Source: Dendrophyllia cribrosa | Taxonomy: Eukaryota > Cnidaria > Anthozoa > Scleractinia > Dendrophylliidae | NCBI GenBank assembly: GCA_024195265.1 | Contig: JAJLRJ010000005.1 | Location: 46,052,515-46,116,514, forward strand | Length of the DNA stretch: 64,000 bases | Direction of reading: 5' to 3' | Shown: positions 37,084-47,101 of the stretch, in pieces | How the letters are laid out: the number at the start of each line of letters is the position of its first letter | How positions within the stretch are numbered: the first letter of the stretch is position 1 | Made by a program: the position numbers and the translations under genes | The notes under the pieces: model-generated | What the model saw: only the letters and a program-made list of their open reading frames with translations | What the model was told of the DNA's origin: nothing | Database searches by the model: none

Positions 37084-38644
37084 AATGAACAATGCTTTTC
37101 GTATATCCTTCAGTGTTAAATATCTTTGTAGTTTGCTGCCCAATATTAATGACTGTTGATACAACACTGACAGTTGTTGAACTAATATAAGCTTTATCTG
37201 GAACGAAAAACTCAATCACCATAGTGTACTCACCTTGAGAAAGATTTAGTGCATTAAAACCTATCCTTGACGCGAAGTCATCGTTATTGTCTGTCGTAAG
37301 AGTTATATCATAGGCTTTCTTGTTAATTTTGTGTGGACTGGATACAAAATCGATAATACCATTAACAACAATATTACTCTCCGACGAGCTCTGATTAACA
37401 TCTTCCATCATGTATCTAAAAACATCTTTTTTAGCTGTAGAGGTATTTATATGTGACTTGTTTACATAACTCTTATAATCATCCGTTATTCGTGTGTACA
37501 AGTTTGTATTGGAATCATTGAGTTCGGTGTTGAAGAATGAAACATTTATAGCAGCGTCATTCTCATTTGGTTCAGGAGTTGCTAGATTAACAATCTTTTT
37601 ATCTCCCATATCAAGATCGCTGGAAATAGTTTTATCAAGTTTGAGTGTTTCTAAATTATTTATTGCATTCGTATTTTGATTTATTCTTGTGTTGTTATCA
37701 CCAGTTTTTGTGTCAACATATCCTTTATTTGTAGCGTGATCAATTGCTATTGGATCTTTTACATTGAAGATCGTATTTTTATTCATATCAAGACCAGTTT
37801 CCATAGAAAGCATTTCTTTACGAGAAATAAAAATGTTTTTCACGTCGTTGTAACTAACGAGATTGTTGTAATTTGCAGCTAAATCCAAGTATGTCTGTTG
37901 TTTCGACTTAACAATATTAAAAAGTTCTTTCAAATCAATGTTTTTAGTAACTTCATGAGTGTGATCAGGAACATCGGGATGATATTTTTTTAGAGTTATC
38001 ATATTCACAGCTGAAAGATCTTGGTTTTCATCTGTGTTGATATTTATGATTTTCTTATTCTTCGCATCATATTGTTGACCGTCATAATTTAAAAAATGTG
38101 TCTTCCCATGGTAAAAAGGGAAAGCATCATTATCCCCACCTGCTTGAATGTTTAATAAAGCATGATAATCAGCATCTAAGTGATCAGTCAATACTATTCT
38201 TTTGTTTTTCATATATGCATCTGTAATATTAGCTTTTTTATTACTATAATTTTTAAGAGTTATCATATTAGTTGCACAAAGATCATTGTTTTCATCCGTA
38301 TCCATATTTGTGATCAGTTTTTGATCCATATCAATTTCACCAGGAAGAATTAATTTATTTCCTCTGAGGTCAAGATCTCCTGTCATATGATTTTCGCCAT
38401 TCAACAATAATACTTCATATTTACCTGGTTTAGTTAGTAATCCAACATCTAATTGATGCTTGGTAATTGCATCTCTGTCATTACCCCCTTCCTTTAGATT
38501 GACAAGCTTTTTATTCTGCATATCATAGTTATTGTTTGGATCCAACTTGAGTCCACTACTTGCTTGAATTTTTTGGCTAATGATTCTAATATATTCAGAA
38601 ATGTTAATATTTGTGAATTTCTTAAGGTTATTAAATATGCCCAT
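37078..38644 (-). pseudogene. Fibre gene of B, N-terminal part (split by element C)
   Basis: The minus-strand ORF starts at 38644 with its own N-terminus (MGIFNNLKKFTNINISEYI), different from the collagen-like start in C. It then has phage-fibre-type repeats (DMQNKKLVNL, LDLRGNKLILPGEIDM, MDTDENNDL, LDMGDKKIVNLATP). From about 38130 down to the insertion point it is almost base-for-base the same as the C gene. The remainder of the gene is at 13749-14341. Confidence 0.87.
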
Positions 38645-38662
38645 CTATATTATGATATTACA

Positions 38663-39298
38663 TTAGATTATTTCATCAAAATTCTTCTTCACACTTTTAT
38701 TTTCTTTGTCCACAAACAGAAATTCATAGGACCCTAATTTATTGAACAAACCAGGGTCTATTAAGTTTTCTTTGGCAATGAGATTCAAATGGTTTTTGGT
38801 AGTAGGAGGGTACAACATCATATGACTGCAGTTTAATCTAAGTTTCTGCGGAATATCATAGTAACTCTGGCTTAAATAAATTGGGCTTATCTTATGGTGG
38901 CGTCCATCTGTGAAGTTGTTGGCAATTTTATTTTGTGTTTTATCAGGTTCATTAATTAGATCATCAAAAATGACAATTTTACGGTTGTTGTTGGGATATT
39001 CTGAAGTGTCTTTAATATCATCAGATGATCCAATTTCTAATACAGGATAACCAACCTTATCAGATATTTTATTCATCAATGTTTGTAGATCTTGTATTTT
39101 TTCCTGATGATGATTTGGTGTGTATAAATATATCTTATCATAATACATCAGTGGTGTTCTTAACATATGCATAAGAGCATTTGTCTTTCCACATCGACTT
39201 TGTCCTGTAATAATCATTCTAAAATCTTCGTCTAAAAAATTGTTTAATCTTTTTTTTGATTCACCATTTCTATTTGTATCGTAATTTGGAATTTTCAT
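38663..39298 (-). CDS. Packaging ATPase, A32/FtsK-HerA type (element B)
   Basis: About 211 residues from the ATG at 39298 (MKIPNYDTN), chosen because the C protein begins in the same way (MIIPNYDAD). Walker A is GQSRCGKT, with R and C in place of the usual small residues but with the GKT intact. Walker B is KIVIFDDLI, and SPIYLSQSYYD follows. Intact and divergent from the 40-kDa gene. Genome packaging role by family. Confidence 0.9.
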   Translation of the reverse strand: MKIPNYDTNRNGESKKRLNNFLDEDFRMIITGQSRCGKTNALMHMLRTPLMYYDKIYLYTPNHHQEKIQDLQTLMNKISDKVGYPVLEIGSSDDIKDTSEYPNNNRKIVIFDDLINEPDKTQNKIANNFTDGRHHKISPIYLSQSYYDIPQKLRLNCSHMMLYPPTTKNHLNLIAKENLIDPGLFNKLGSYEFLFVDKENKSVKKNFDEII

Positions 39299-39321
39299 AT
39301 ACAAATATGTTAGATAATAAA

Positions 39322-39402
39322 TATAAGTGTTGTTTTCACACATATTTATAAATATAAGTGTTGTTTTTACACATATTTTTAAAGATAAGTGTCATTTCGA
39401 CA
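39322..39402. promoter_or_regulatory. Repeat-bearing divergent spacer ATPase/40-kDa (B)
   Basis: Two to three copies of a unit of about 32 bp (ATAAGTGTTGTTTTCACACA type) separate the divergent starts. The GTGT...ACAC inverted arrangement is also seen in the C spacer. Confidence 0.5.
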
Positions 39403-39429
39403 GATAAATTATGTAACATATTTTATATA

Positions 39430-40536
39430 ATGAATATTGACAGAATTAAAAAATATGCTGATTCAGAATATGATAGCTATAAAATTGTCAAAGCAGTTAC
39501 TGAATCAAAAAATGAAATAAAAAATAAGGAAGGAGGGCGTGATATTGTAATGAGTGATTATTTTAAGACATTACGAGAGCCATTGATTGAAAAACAGAAA
39601 AAAACAGATGGGAAACAGGATCAACTAATTGAACAACTACAGGGAAATCAATTAGCTTTAACAAAGGGATTTCAGGATATAATTGAATCGAATAGAGACA
39701 TAATAACATTACAACATGAGCTACCCCAAATAGATTACCAACCAGAACAAAAATCAAGAGAAGATCCAACATATTTGAAGATTGATAACCGATTTAATAA
39801 AGATGATAAAATTGTTTTAAACAAAAACAATTTGACAAAGCCCTCACAATTATTATCATTGACTCCCCAAAAATTATTGGAAGAAAAGAAAAAATCTGCC
39901 GAATTAGCAATGGAATTGGGCAGAAATAAAAGGGGCAAGAGTAGAGAAGTTAAGGCGGAATATGATAATGAAATAGCCGTTCTTCGAAAATATAGGGATA
40001 CGATCTCAGACGTATTAAAGTCGTTTGAGTATAGACAAAAAGGTGAGGGTATTCGAATATATAAACAGCCAAAAAGAAATGTTTTCAAAATAAATGGTAA
40101 TCAATATGGTGGCCTTCTTATTGATGTCTCAAAATTGATGAATGAAATGAAGCTGAATGCATATCATGGTGGTAAATTGGTTTATGAAGCTGATGCTGAT
40201 AAATCACTCATAAATATGCTAACTAAAAGATATAATCCCAAAACAAACTACAGTCTGAATGCTGTAAAGATTTTTAACGATCTTAATATGCTCAGTAATA
40301 TTGGACCACACAAATCATCTGGTAAGTCCAGAATGATTGGATCAAGTGTTATGTATTATCAAGATCCAAAGCAATTGGCTGATCGCATGAAAATAATAAT
40401 TGGTTCAATGGTAGCTGGAAACAATAGTCCAGTGTTGCGAAATGACTTATCACAAATCAATGATGAATTAACGAAAATAGGGGCTATTGACAGAACAATG
40501 CATGAGAAATTATACAATAAATATATAAGCATATAA
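39430..40536 (+). CDS. 40-kDa virion-type protein (element B)
   Basis: 368 residues from the ATG at 39430, which follows a TATATA run. It is largely helical with a charged middle. The C-terminal domain (MKIIIGSMVAGNNSPVLRND...) aligns with that of the C protein (26406-27428), and both have a GGxL-type basic/glycine patch before it. In place of the acidic PPxY region of C it has LPQIDYQPEQKSREDPTY, without PPxY. Intact; four nucleotides before the penton gene. Function inferred only from position. Confidence 0.72.
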   Translation: MNIDRIKKYADSEYDSYKIVKAVTESKNEIKNKEGGRDIVMSDYFKTLREPLIEKQKKTDGKQDQLIEQLQGNQLALTKGFQDIIESNRDIITLQHELPQIDYQPEQKSREDPTYLKIDNRFNKDDKIVLNKNNLTKPSQLLSLTPQKLLEEKKKSAELAMELGRNKRGKSREVKAEYDNEIAVLRKYRDTISDVLKSFEYRQKGEGIRIYKQPKRNVFKINGNQYGGLLIDVSKLMNEMKLNAYHGGKLVYEADADKSLINMLTKRYNPKTNYSLNAVKIFNDLNMLSNIGPHKSSGKSRMIGSSVMYYQDPKQLADRMKIIIGSMVAGNNSPVLRNDLSQINDELTKIGAIDRTMHEKLYNKYISI

Positions 40537-40540
40537 TATA

Positions 40541-41302
40541 ATGGATGTAAATAGAGTTTTAGTTTTCAAATCAATAGATGCTAAAAAACAAAACCAAAAT
40601 AATAAACCAGGTAATTTCACTATAAAGTTCATTCCTGAATTAATTTTAGATGACAACAAACAATACTATATGGCATTAGATCATCTCAGTATGACTGCAA
40701 GTTGGCATAACATACGACCAGAATATTATAACAACCAATTAAAGATCTCAAAAAACAAAGGCACTTCTTGGCAAACAATAACATTACCACCAGGTATTTA
40801 TGACTATGATGATATAAATCAATATATTCACAATAAAATTGGAAAACTCACGCAAAAGGAGACTTATGGAATTGATATATTATTTGACCTTACAACATAT
40901 AAGGTTTTCATAAAGTTGGATGAAAACTATTGGATTGATTTCAAGAATAGCGGAAACTTTGCAGATTTACTGGGTTTCGATAAAACAGGGATATTGAAAG
41001 TGAGTTCTTATGGACCCCAATTTCCTAATATCAGCAACAGTATTGATAACTTATACATAAGAACTTCTCTACTAAGTAATTCAATCGTTTCAGGAAGGTT
41101 ATCAGACGTGCTTTTTACCTTCTCAACGAATACAAAAACAAGATCTCTACCATTTGAAATACAACCAATGAATTATCTTTGGAATAAAATAAATACAAAA
41201 GTACTATCTGAAGTTACTTTTTATATCACAGACGACGAAAACAGGGAGGTTGACTTAAATGGAATTGATATATCTTTAACCGTTGTGATAAAAGAAGCTT
41301 AA
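40541..41302 (+). CDS. Penton-like minor capsid protein (element B)
   Basis: 253 residues with the same landmarks as the C protein: NNKPGNFTIKFIPELILDD, YMALDHLSMTASWHNI, DLLGFDKTG and a C-terminal ITDDENREVDLNGIDISLTV. Predicted single jelly-roll vertex protein by analogy. Sequence similarity to C is low for neighbours in one genome. Intact. Confidence 0.75.
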   Translation: MDVNRVLVFKSIDAKKQNQNNKPGNFTIKFIPELILDDNKQYYMALDHLSMTASWHNIRPEYYNNQLKISKNKGTSWQTITLPPGIYDYDDINQYIHNKIGKLTQKETYGIDILFDLTTYKVFIKLDENYWIDFKNSGNFADLLGFDKTGILKVSSYGPQFPNISNSIDNLYIRTSLLSNSIVSGRLSDVLFTFSTNTKTRSLPFEIQPMNYLWNKINTKVLSEVTFYITDDENREVDLNGIDISLTVVIKEA

Positions 41303-41324
41303 TTTATATACACTCACTATATAG

Positions 41325-41696
41325 ATGGAACGAAGAGAAAGAGATCCAGATACTGGAGATTACATTATTCAAGGTGAAGGAATATTTGATGTTTTCAAAA
41401 ATGTTGGAAGTAAGATAGCTTCAAAACTTGCAAGCAAAACAGCTAAACAACTTGCTAAAAAGGGTGCTGAAAAGTTGATAGAAAAGGGGTCGGAAAAAAT
41501 AGGTGAAAAAACAGGTCAGCTTATTGGTGACAAAATTTACAATAAATTTAGTGATAAAACAAACGAGCCAAAAATAACGAATGAAACAAAAGGTGATGAA
41601 ATAATCAAACTTTTACAAAAAGAAAATGAGCAACAGGCTCAAGATACTGACAAATATCAATATATTAAAGATGTTTATAATGATTTACTATTATAA
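41325..41696 (+). CDS. Small basic virion protein (element B)
   Basis: 123 residues. Amphipathic lysine/alanine helices (VGSKIASKLASKTAKQLAKK) are followed by a polar glutamine-rich tail. Same place as the basic protein of C, between penton and major capsid genes. Possibly an inner capsid or membrane-active component. The ORF end overlaps nothing; the next start is 41725. Confidence 0.65.
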   Translation: MERRERDPDTGDYIIQGEGIFDVFKNVGSKIASKLASKTAKQLAKKGAEKLIEKGSEKIGEKTGQLIGDKIYNKFSDKTNEPKITNETKGDEIIKLLQKENEQQAQDTDKYQYIKDVYNDLLL

Positions 41697-41724
41697 TGAT
41701 TTTTTATCTAAACTAATAATATAT

Positions 41725-43035
41725 ATGAACGGAAATTTTCGAAGTCCAGAATTTGTTAAAAGATATGAATATGCATATTATGATTTACAAACACCTTTGA
41801 ATGCTAATATTGGGGCAAATAATCGACAAACAAAAGATAATTACATGTTTGTAATAGATAATAGCTCAGAGGCTAACCCAATAGACTGGTATAATGCATA
41901 TATTGAAGTCAATTTCAAGCTTCTTCAGTTAGATCAAGATCAAGATGGAGCTGGTATCGGCGCCGGAGTGGGAAATGGAAATTTATTTTGTACAACAACA
42001 AACGGTAACACCTTCATCAGAGAAATACAAGTTGAATGTAATGGTATAAGTGTATATAACAACACAAAAGCCAATGAATCATCGAATGTTCTATCACTTT
42101 TAAAATACACTAAAGAATATGCCAATACAGTTGCTAAAGACAATTTCTTTTATTTAGATACTTCGACTGGAACATCTGAACCAAGAACAGCTCAAGCATT
42201 GTACAACCAAGGATTCGCGACGCGAAAAATTCTTACAGACGCAGGCAGTGAGAACAAAATATCTATCCCATTGAATATATATTCGTATTTTGCTGCATTC
42301 AAAAAGAATCTTCATCCAAATATAAAAATGAACATTTTAATCCGATTGGAAAATGATAACAATATTATATTTCGTAGCAATGCTGCTCCTGATTCAAAAG
42401 TTTTGATGACTAAATTCAGATTATGGTGCCCTAAACTTATTTTCAATGGTAGTGGTATGCGTCAATATCTGGAAAACTATCTGAAACCAAAAACTTGGAT
42501 ATACTTGAGAGAGCATTATGAAATAAATCAAACTGCGGCTGTGAGTTCATTTTTCAGAATTAGTACAGGTATAAGAAGACCAAGACATGTTTTTCTATGG
42601 GTGAATCCAACAGCTTCATATAATAATCAAGAAGCTAATATATTTACATTCAAGACATTCAGTATAGGTGCAAATAACAGAGTTTTCAGTAAAGCTCAGC
42701 TTGAAATGAATAATAGCATATACTATCCTCAACTTGAATTGTCAGCTAATGAAGAGAGTAGATTATACAGAACACTTATGAGCTATAGTTCTGCTTACAA
42801 TGACTTTCTTAGTGGGTCATTAATTGATAGAAGTAATTTCAGAAATTTGTTTGGAATGATTTATTTCGACCTAAGAAATCAAGAGGAAGACACAAAAGAT
42901 TCTGTTGTATCATTAACTTTCCGATATGAACTCAACGGAGCAAATGCAACTAACTATACTTTGAATGCTCTTGTTCTTCATGAAAAAGAGATCGAATTAT
43001 ACACAAGCAGTGGTAAACTACTTATTAAAGCATAA
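41725..43035 (+). CDS. Major capsid protein, putative double jelly-roll (element B)
   Basis: 436 residues from the ATG at 41725 (MNGNFRSPEFVKRYEYAYYD), chosen over the longer open frame that overlaps the preceding gene. Landmarks shared with C are IDWYNAYIEVNFKLL, PLNIYSYFAAFKKNLHPNIK and VSLTFRYELNGANATNYTLN. Beta-rich, no long helices. Assignment as capsid protein is by size, order and motif pattern. Intact. Confidence 0.78.
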   Translation: MNGNFRSPEFVKRYEYAYYDLQTPLNANIGANNRQTKDNYMFVIDNSSEANPIDWYNAYIEVNFKLLQLDQDQDGAGIGAGVGNGNLFCTTTNGNTFIREIQVECNGISVYNNTKANESSNVLSLLKYTKEYANTVAKDNFFYLDTSTGTSEPRTAQALYNQGFATRKILTDAGSENKISIPLNIYSYFAAFKKNLHPNIKMNILIRLENDNNIIFRSNAAPDSKVLMTKFRLWCPKLIFNGSGMRQYLENYLKPKTWIYLREHYEINQTAAVSSFFRISTGIRRPRHVFLWVNPTASYNNQEANIFTFKTFSIGANNRVFSKAQLEMNNSIYYPQLELSANEESRLYRTLMSYSSAYNDFLSGSLIDRSNFRNLFGMIYFDLRNQEEDTKDSVVSLTFRYELNGANATNYTLNALVLHEKEIELYTSSGKLLIKA

Positions 43036-43124
43036 ATTAATTATGTTGTTACAATATTTATAGTTTTTCAATTAAACATGTTTTGTAATTATCAAAATTA
43101 TATAACATATATTATATACAAAAT

Positions 43125-43960
43125 ATGACAACTTATTATGAATATGGTGTGAAATTATCTCAAGGACAAAAACAAAAATTAGCAAAAGCATATGAAACAA
43201 ATTCACCAACAACAATTCGATTAGCTAAAAATGAGTTGATGGGAAGCGATGGACTGAATTTAACTAAAACACAGATAAATAAAATCAAAAAAGCGATAAA
43301 AATGGAGTTGGTGTAGATATCAAGATTTCAAAAACACAGATTAGAAAATCAGTTAAATATGGCGGTTCTTTATGGTCTAGTTTAATTTCACTTGGGACAA
43401 AAATGCTTCCAATGGCCACCAAATTAGCATCAAAAGCGGTACCAGCTTTAGCTACTGGGGCTTTATCTGCTCTCGGATCTTTGGGAATAGATAAAATTTT
43501 TGGAAAAGGTATTCAATCTGGTGGTTTCTTAATACCAGATTCAAAAATACAGCAATTGATTAAGTATAAACACCTTTTAACTAAAAAACAAAAACAAGAC
43601 ATTTTAGCTGCTATTCAAAATGGAGGACAAGTATTCATTCAACCATCACAAAAGCAAAGAGGTGGTTTTTTGGGGACGCTCCTAGCATCTATTGGTATTC
43701 CAATGTTGTTGAATGCATTAACAGGAAAGGGTTTAAGTGTACCAAAAAAGAAAGCATCTGGATTAACAGTTTCACCTAAACCTGGAATGATGATGCCTTA
43801 TTATCCGCCACCATTTTATGGAAACTGGCCCTCAAATACTATAGGTATGGGAGCAAAAAAAAAAGTCAAAACAAAAACAAAAAAGGGAGAGGGCCTATTA
43901 CTAGGCAAAAACAGTCCCTTTACAAAGTTAGGAATACCAATTCTAGGAGATATCCTGTAA
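43125..43960 (+). pseudogene. Virion core/minor capsid precursor (element B), one frameshift
   Basis: It starts MTTYYEYGVKLSQGQKQKL and stops at 43316 after KKAIKMELV. The adjacent frame continues with DIKISKTQIRKSVKYGG and runs to 43960 with the glycine-rich hydrophobic segments (GGFLGTLLASIGIPMLLNAL) and the ending LLLGKNSPFTKLGIPILGDI. A single-base indel near 43308 explains the break. The protease follows in the -1 frame, overlapping the stop. Confidence 0.75.
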
Positions 43961-44421
43961 AACCAAAGTTCAGAGATATTCCTCTTTCAAATATCGATTT
44001 ATTAAAATGGATTAAATATTTAAAAATAACCAATTTTAATGGTATTTATTCGAGAGATAGTTTGGATCATATCCACAAAATAGGATCTTGTATCATTAAT
44101 CTTGATGATAAAATAGGTCCTGGTACACATTGGGTAGCACATTATAATAATATGAATGATAAGACTATATATTACTTTGATAGTTTTTCGTTACCTCCAC
44201 CACAGAAATTGGTTGATTATGCTAAAAAATTGAAATTGAAGTTTATATACAATTATGGTTATCCTATCCAGGATATCAAATCAGTTAGATGTGGATATTA
44301 TTGTTTATATTTTTTGGATAACATTTATAAAAAATCATTTTATGATTGTATAAAAGTATTCAAATTAAATAACCAACAGTATAATGAACGATTTATTGAA
44401 AACTATTTCAAAAATATCTAA
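43957..44421 (+). CDS. Adenain-like cysteine protease (element B)
   Basis: Catalytic His in GTHWVAHYN, Asp in YYFDSFS, Cys in VRCGYYCLYF. The frame opens in -1 relative to the core gene and its first ATG lies behind the catalytic histidine, so initiation at AUG cannot give an active enzyme. In the shared overlap both elements keep AAA AAC codons (43904-43912) with an open -1 frame. Maturation of capsid precursors by family. Otherwise intact. Confidence 0.87.
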   Translation, partial: VKPKFRDIPLSNIDLLKWIKYLKITNFNGIYSRDSLDHIHKIGSCIINLDDKIGPGTHWVAHYNNMNDKTIYYFDSFSLPPPQKLVDYAKKLKLKFIYNYGYPIQDIKSVRCGYYCLYFLDNIYKKSFYDCIKVFKLNNQQYNERFIENYFKNI

Positions 44422-44434
44422 TTATATTATATAA

Positions 44435-44599
44435 ATGGTAAAAAGTTATTGTGTAAAACAGAAGAAGCAAACAGAATCTGTACCAGGTACTGAAAAATAT
44501 GTTAAAACTAAAAATAATCGTCTTATGTTAAAATCTCAATGTAGTGAATGTGGGGCTACTAAGACACGTTTTGTATCCAATAAAAAAAAATTAAACTAA
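44435..44599 (+). CDS. DUF5679-like small zinc-binding protein (element B)
   Basis: 54 residues: MVKSYCVKQKKQTESVPG at the start and SQCSECGATKTRFVSNKKK at the end. Aligns along its whole length with the C peptide (22354-22515). Between protease and PLA2, spacing 13 and 14 bp, as part of a late cluster. Role unknown. Confidence 0.7.
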   Translation: MVKSYCVKQKKQTESVPGTEKYVKTKNNRLMLKSQCSECGATKTRFVSNKKKLN

Positions 44600-44613
44600 A
44601 TAGCCAGTCAGAG

Positions 44614-45231
44614 ATGGCTGGCGGATTTTTAGATATTACTGGTTCTCATACTCTTGGTGAAATTGCAGCTAAAAGTGCTTTAAAAGGTTTGTATAATTTA
44701 GGTAGAATCGGAGCATCAAAAGCAATCAAATCTGATTTTGCAAAACAAAAGATTAAAGGAATGGCTGATAAATATTTGGATCAAGCATTAGATAGTTTTA
44801 CTGGTGATATAAGCCGAAAACTGGACCCTCTTCATGGTGGTGCTGTTGATATTCATAAGGCTATCGGTACATTACCAAAACCTAAAGGCGGTTGGACATT
44901 ACCCGGTCATAAATATACTGGGCCTTATAATGATTTAGAGAGTCAAGTGAAATATGACCCAACAACTGGCCAAATATTAGAAATATATGACCAACCTACA
45001 GGAAGAACGGATGCCATTGCCATGCAGCACGATGTTGATTATAGTGTTTGTAAAGACGACAGAAAGTGCAAGAATAGAGCAGACAGAAAAATGGTCAAAG
45101 CTTTAGATGAAGTACCATATGATGAGAGACAATGGGGTCATTGGTTGGCTAGAAACACGACTGATATAAAACAGAAATTAGGCCTTGGTGTTAAACAAAA
45201 AAGGAAGCCAAAAAACGGAAAGCGGCGTTGA
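44614..45231 (+). CDS. Parvovirus-like phospholipase A2 domain protein (element B)
   Basis: 205 residues from the ATG at 44614 (MAGGFLDITGSHTLGEIAAK). PLA2 signature: calcium loop YTGPYNDL (101-108) and H139-D140 in AMQHDVDYSVC. The C-terminal basic tail (KQKRKPKNGKRR) contains the slippery codons. About 90 percent similar to C by eye. The domain is otherwise known from the VP1 unique region of parvoviruses, where it opens endosomal membranes; a virion role is therefore likely. Overlaps the integrase by TTGA. Confidence 0.86.
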   Translation: MAGGFLDITGSHTLGEIAAKSALKGLYNLGRIGASKAIKSDFAKQKIKGMADKYLDQALDSFTGDISRKLDPLHGGAVDIHKAIGTLPKPKGGWTLPGHKYTGPYNDLESQVKYDPTTGQILEIYDQPTGRTDAIAMQHDVDYSVCKDDRKCKNRADRKMVKALDEVPYDERQWGHWLARNTTDIKQKLGLGVKQKRKPKNGKRR

Positions 45232-45261
45232 GTAAAAATGATTGGGCTCAACAATTAGCCG
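45210..45261 (+). promoter_or_regulatory. Candidate -1 ribosomal frameshift signal, PLA2 to integrase (element B)
   Basis: A_AAA_AAC at 45210-45216 is in the zero frame (codons cca aaa aac). After 6 nt a stem follows: CGGC+GTTGAG (45223-45232) with CTCAAC (45247-45252) and GCCG (45258-45261). The stem sequence differs from that in C but the position and pairing are kept. Confidence 0.75.
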
Positions 45262-46173
45262 ATGAATTACATAAGCCAATCAAACGAAAATTTAAAACAA
45301 GAAGAGTTATTGTTAATGGAATAGATGATATTTGGAGCGCTGACCTTGTAGAAATGCAGAAGTTTTCAAAATGGAATAAAGGATATAGATATTTATTAAA
45401 TATCATTGATGTGTTTTCGAAATTTGCTTGGAGCATTCCTATTAAAAATAAAACAGGTAATACAATTACTGAATCATTTGATGATGTTATTAAAAAATCC
45501 AAACGGAAACCTAAATTTATTTGGGTAGACCAAGGGTCTGAATTCTATAATAAAACTTTCAAAGACTGGCTAAAGAAAAATAATATTGAGATGTATTCTA
45601 CTTTCAATGAAGGTAAAGCTGTTGTTATTGAGAGATTTAACAGAACATTAAAATCTAAAATGTGGAAACAATTTACAGCTCAAAATACAACACAATATTT
45701 AGACATGTTACCAAAACTATTAAATGAATACAACAGTACAAAGCATTCAAGCATCAAAATGAAACCGGCAGAAGTAAATAAAAAGAACGAGGGAAGTGTA
45801 TATCTCACTTTATATGGTGATATGGAACCATCATCATCAAAAGTAAAATTCAAAGTTGGTGATAAGGTTAGAATTTCAAAGTATAAAAGAAAGGTATTTG
45901 ATAAAGGATATACAAGTAATTGGACTGAAGAGGTATTCACAGTTGATAAAATCCAATACACAAACCCTATTACATATAAGTTAAAGGATCTTAATAATGA
46001 ATCAATAGAAGGGTCATTTTATGAACCTGAATTACAATTAGCAGAACAGGATGTATTCAGAATTGGCAGTCATTAGGAGGGATTACAAGAAAAAACAAGC
46101 TTTGGTATCATGGTCTGGTTATCCAAAAGAATTTAATTCATGGATACCGTTAAAAGATGTCAAAAATATCTAA
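45228..46173 (+). pseudogene. rve integrase with chromodomain (element B), frameshift in chromodomain
   Basis: The catalytic core is intact: D in IWSADLVEM, D in WVDQGSEF, E in KAVVIERFNRT. The first codon of the frame is TTG; no ATG precedes the first aspartate, as in C. A 1-nt deletion near 46068 ends the ORF at 46076 inside the linker. The chromodomain (KKKQALVSWSGYPKEFNSWI) continues in another frame to 46173. The core might still work; targeting by the chromodomain is lost. Confidence 0.88.
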
Positions 46174-46185
46174 CATATATGTATC

Positions 46186-46548
46186 ATGAGTGGCATTGAG
46201 AAATATATCAAAAAAATAAATTTTCAAATTCAGGAATGTGAAGATGAAATAGACAATCTTCATGATAAAATATATGATAATGAGCGTAGATTGGATCTGT
46301 TACAATATAAAAAGAAATTATTGAAACTTTATCATAAAAAAATACATGAAATTGATGAAGATATAACATTGAAACAGTTATTGAATATTATCTGCAATGA
46401 GATAGAAAACAATAGATACGATGATGAATGTAATGTGTTGAAACAAACCAAAGTTGATAATGTCGAATATCTCAAACGTGAAAATAATATTTTTACACCT
46501 GTGAATACAACAAGTAATGCAAATTTGATTAATGAGACTTGGCTTTAA
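46186..46548 (+). CDS. Coiled-coil protein, function unknown (element B)
   Basis: 120 residues with long charged heptads (QECEDEIDNLHDKIYDNERR), followed by DITLKQLLNIICNEIENN. Homologous to 20450-20773 in C and in the same place after the integrase. Intact. The spacer to the next gene (46549-46722) holds the shared upstream module. Confidence 0.7.
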   Translation: MSGIEKYIKKINFQIQECEDEIDNLHDKIYDNERRLDLLQYKKKLLKLYHKKIHEIDEDITLKQLLNIICNEIENNRYDDECNVLKQTKVDNVEYLKRENNIFTPVNTTSNANLINETWL

Positions 46549-46668
46549 AAAAGGTTTAAAGAGATGTTACTATTTACAAGTATCCCAGAAATGTCTGAGA
46601 TATTTATATCTTTGCATTCGCTATTCATTGCTAGCCAAAAATATTAATGTTTCTGGCTATTATCAACC

Positions 46669-46722
46669 ATATTTAAACGCATCATTATAAAACTATTTAA
46701 AACAATATCTATAGTATTATAT
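46669..46722 (+). promoter_or_regulatory. Shared upstream module before zinc-finger gene (B)
   Basis: CATATTTAAACGCATCATTA, ACTATTTAAAACAATATCTA and TAGTATTATAT lead to the ATG at 46723. Same order as at 20307-20358 on the minus strand in C. Confidence 0.6.
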
Positions 46723-46983
46723 ATGGAAAATCAAAATATTAAGAAAGGTCCAGGTAGACCAAGAATTTATACCGACGAAGAAAGAAAGCAACATAAGACA
46801 CAATATATGTTAAATAAAGTATGGCTTTGTAAAATTTGTAAGAACAACAAAAATTATACACTTGCTGGGAAATCATGTCATGAGAAAACAAAAAAGCATG
46901 TGAAGAATGCAAATATCTACATCATAATGCAACGAATTATCAACGTAACACGAAAAAATATTCCAAATCACACACAAGATTAA
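46723..46983 (+). CDS. AT-hook/C2H2 zinc-finger protein (element B)
   Basis: 86 residues. The N-terminal KKGPGRPRIY is AT-hook-like. WLCKICKNNKNYTLAGKSCH plus H at spacing 5 forms a C2H2-type finger. A basic tail follows. Probably a DNA-binding regulator, placed next to PolB under the same type of upstream module, which suggests early expression. The orthologue in C is split by transposon D. Confidence 0.7.
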   Translation: MENQNIKKGPGRPRIYTDEERKQHKTQYMLNKVWLCKICKNNKNYTLAGKSCHEKTKKHVKNANIYIIMQRIINVTRKNIPNHTQD

Positions 46984-47040
46984 TTCTTTTCATAGTTATA
47001 GTTCAAAGGATCCATGATTGGATTATTTGAATTCTCGACT

Positions 47041-47101
47041 ATATTCAAACGCACATTCGTAAAACCATTTAAAGAATTATCTATAGTTATATATATAGAT
47101 A
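47041..47101 (+). promoter_or_regulatory. Shared upstream module before PolB (B)
   Basis: ATATTCAAACGCACATTCGT, CCATTTAAAGAATTATCTATA and GTTATATATATAGATA run into the ATG at 47102. AGTTCAAAGGATCC (about 47000) is shared with the C PolB upstream region. Confidence 0.65.
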
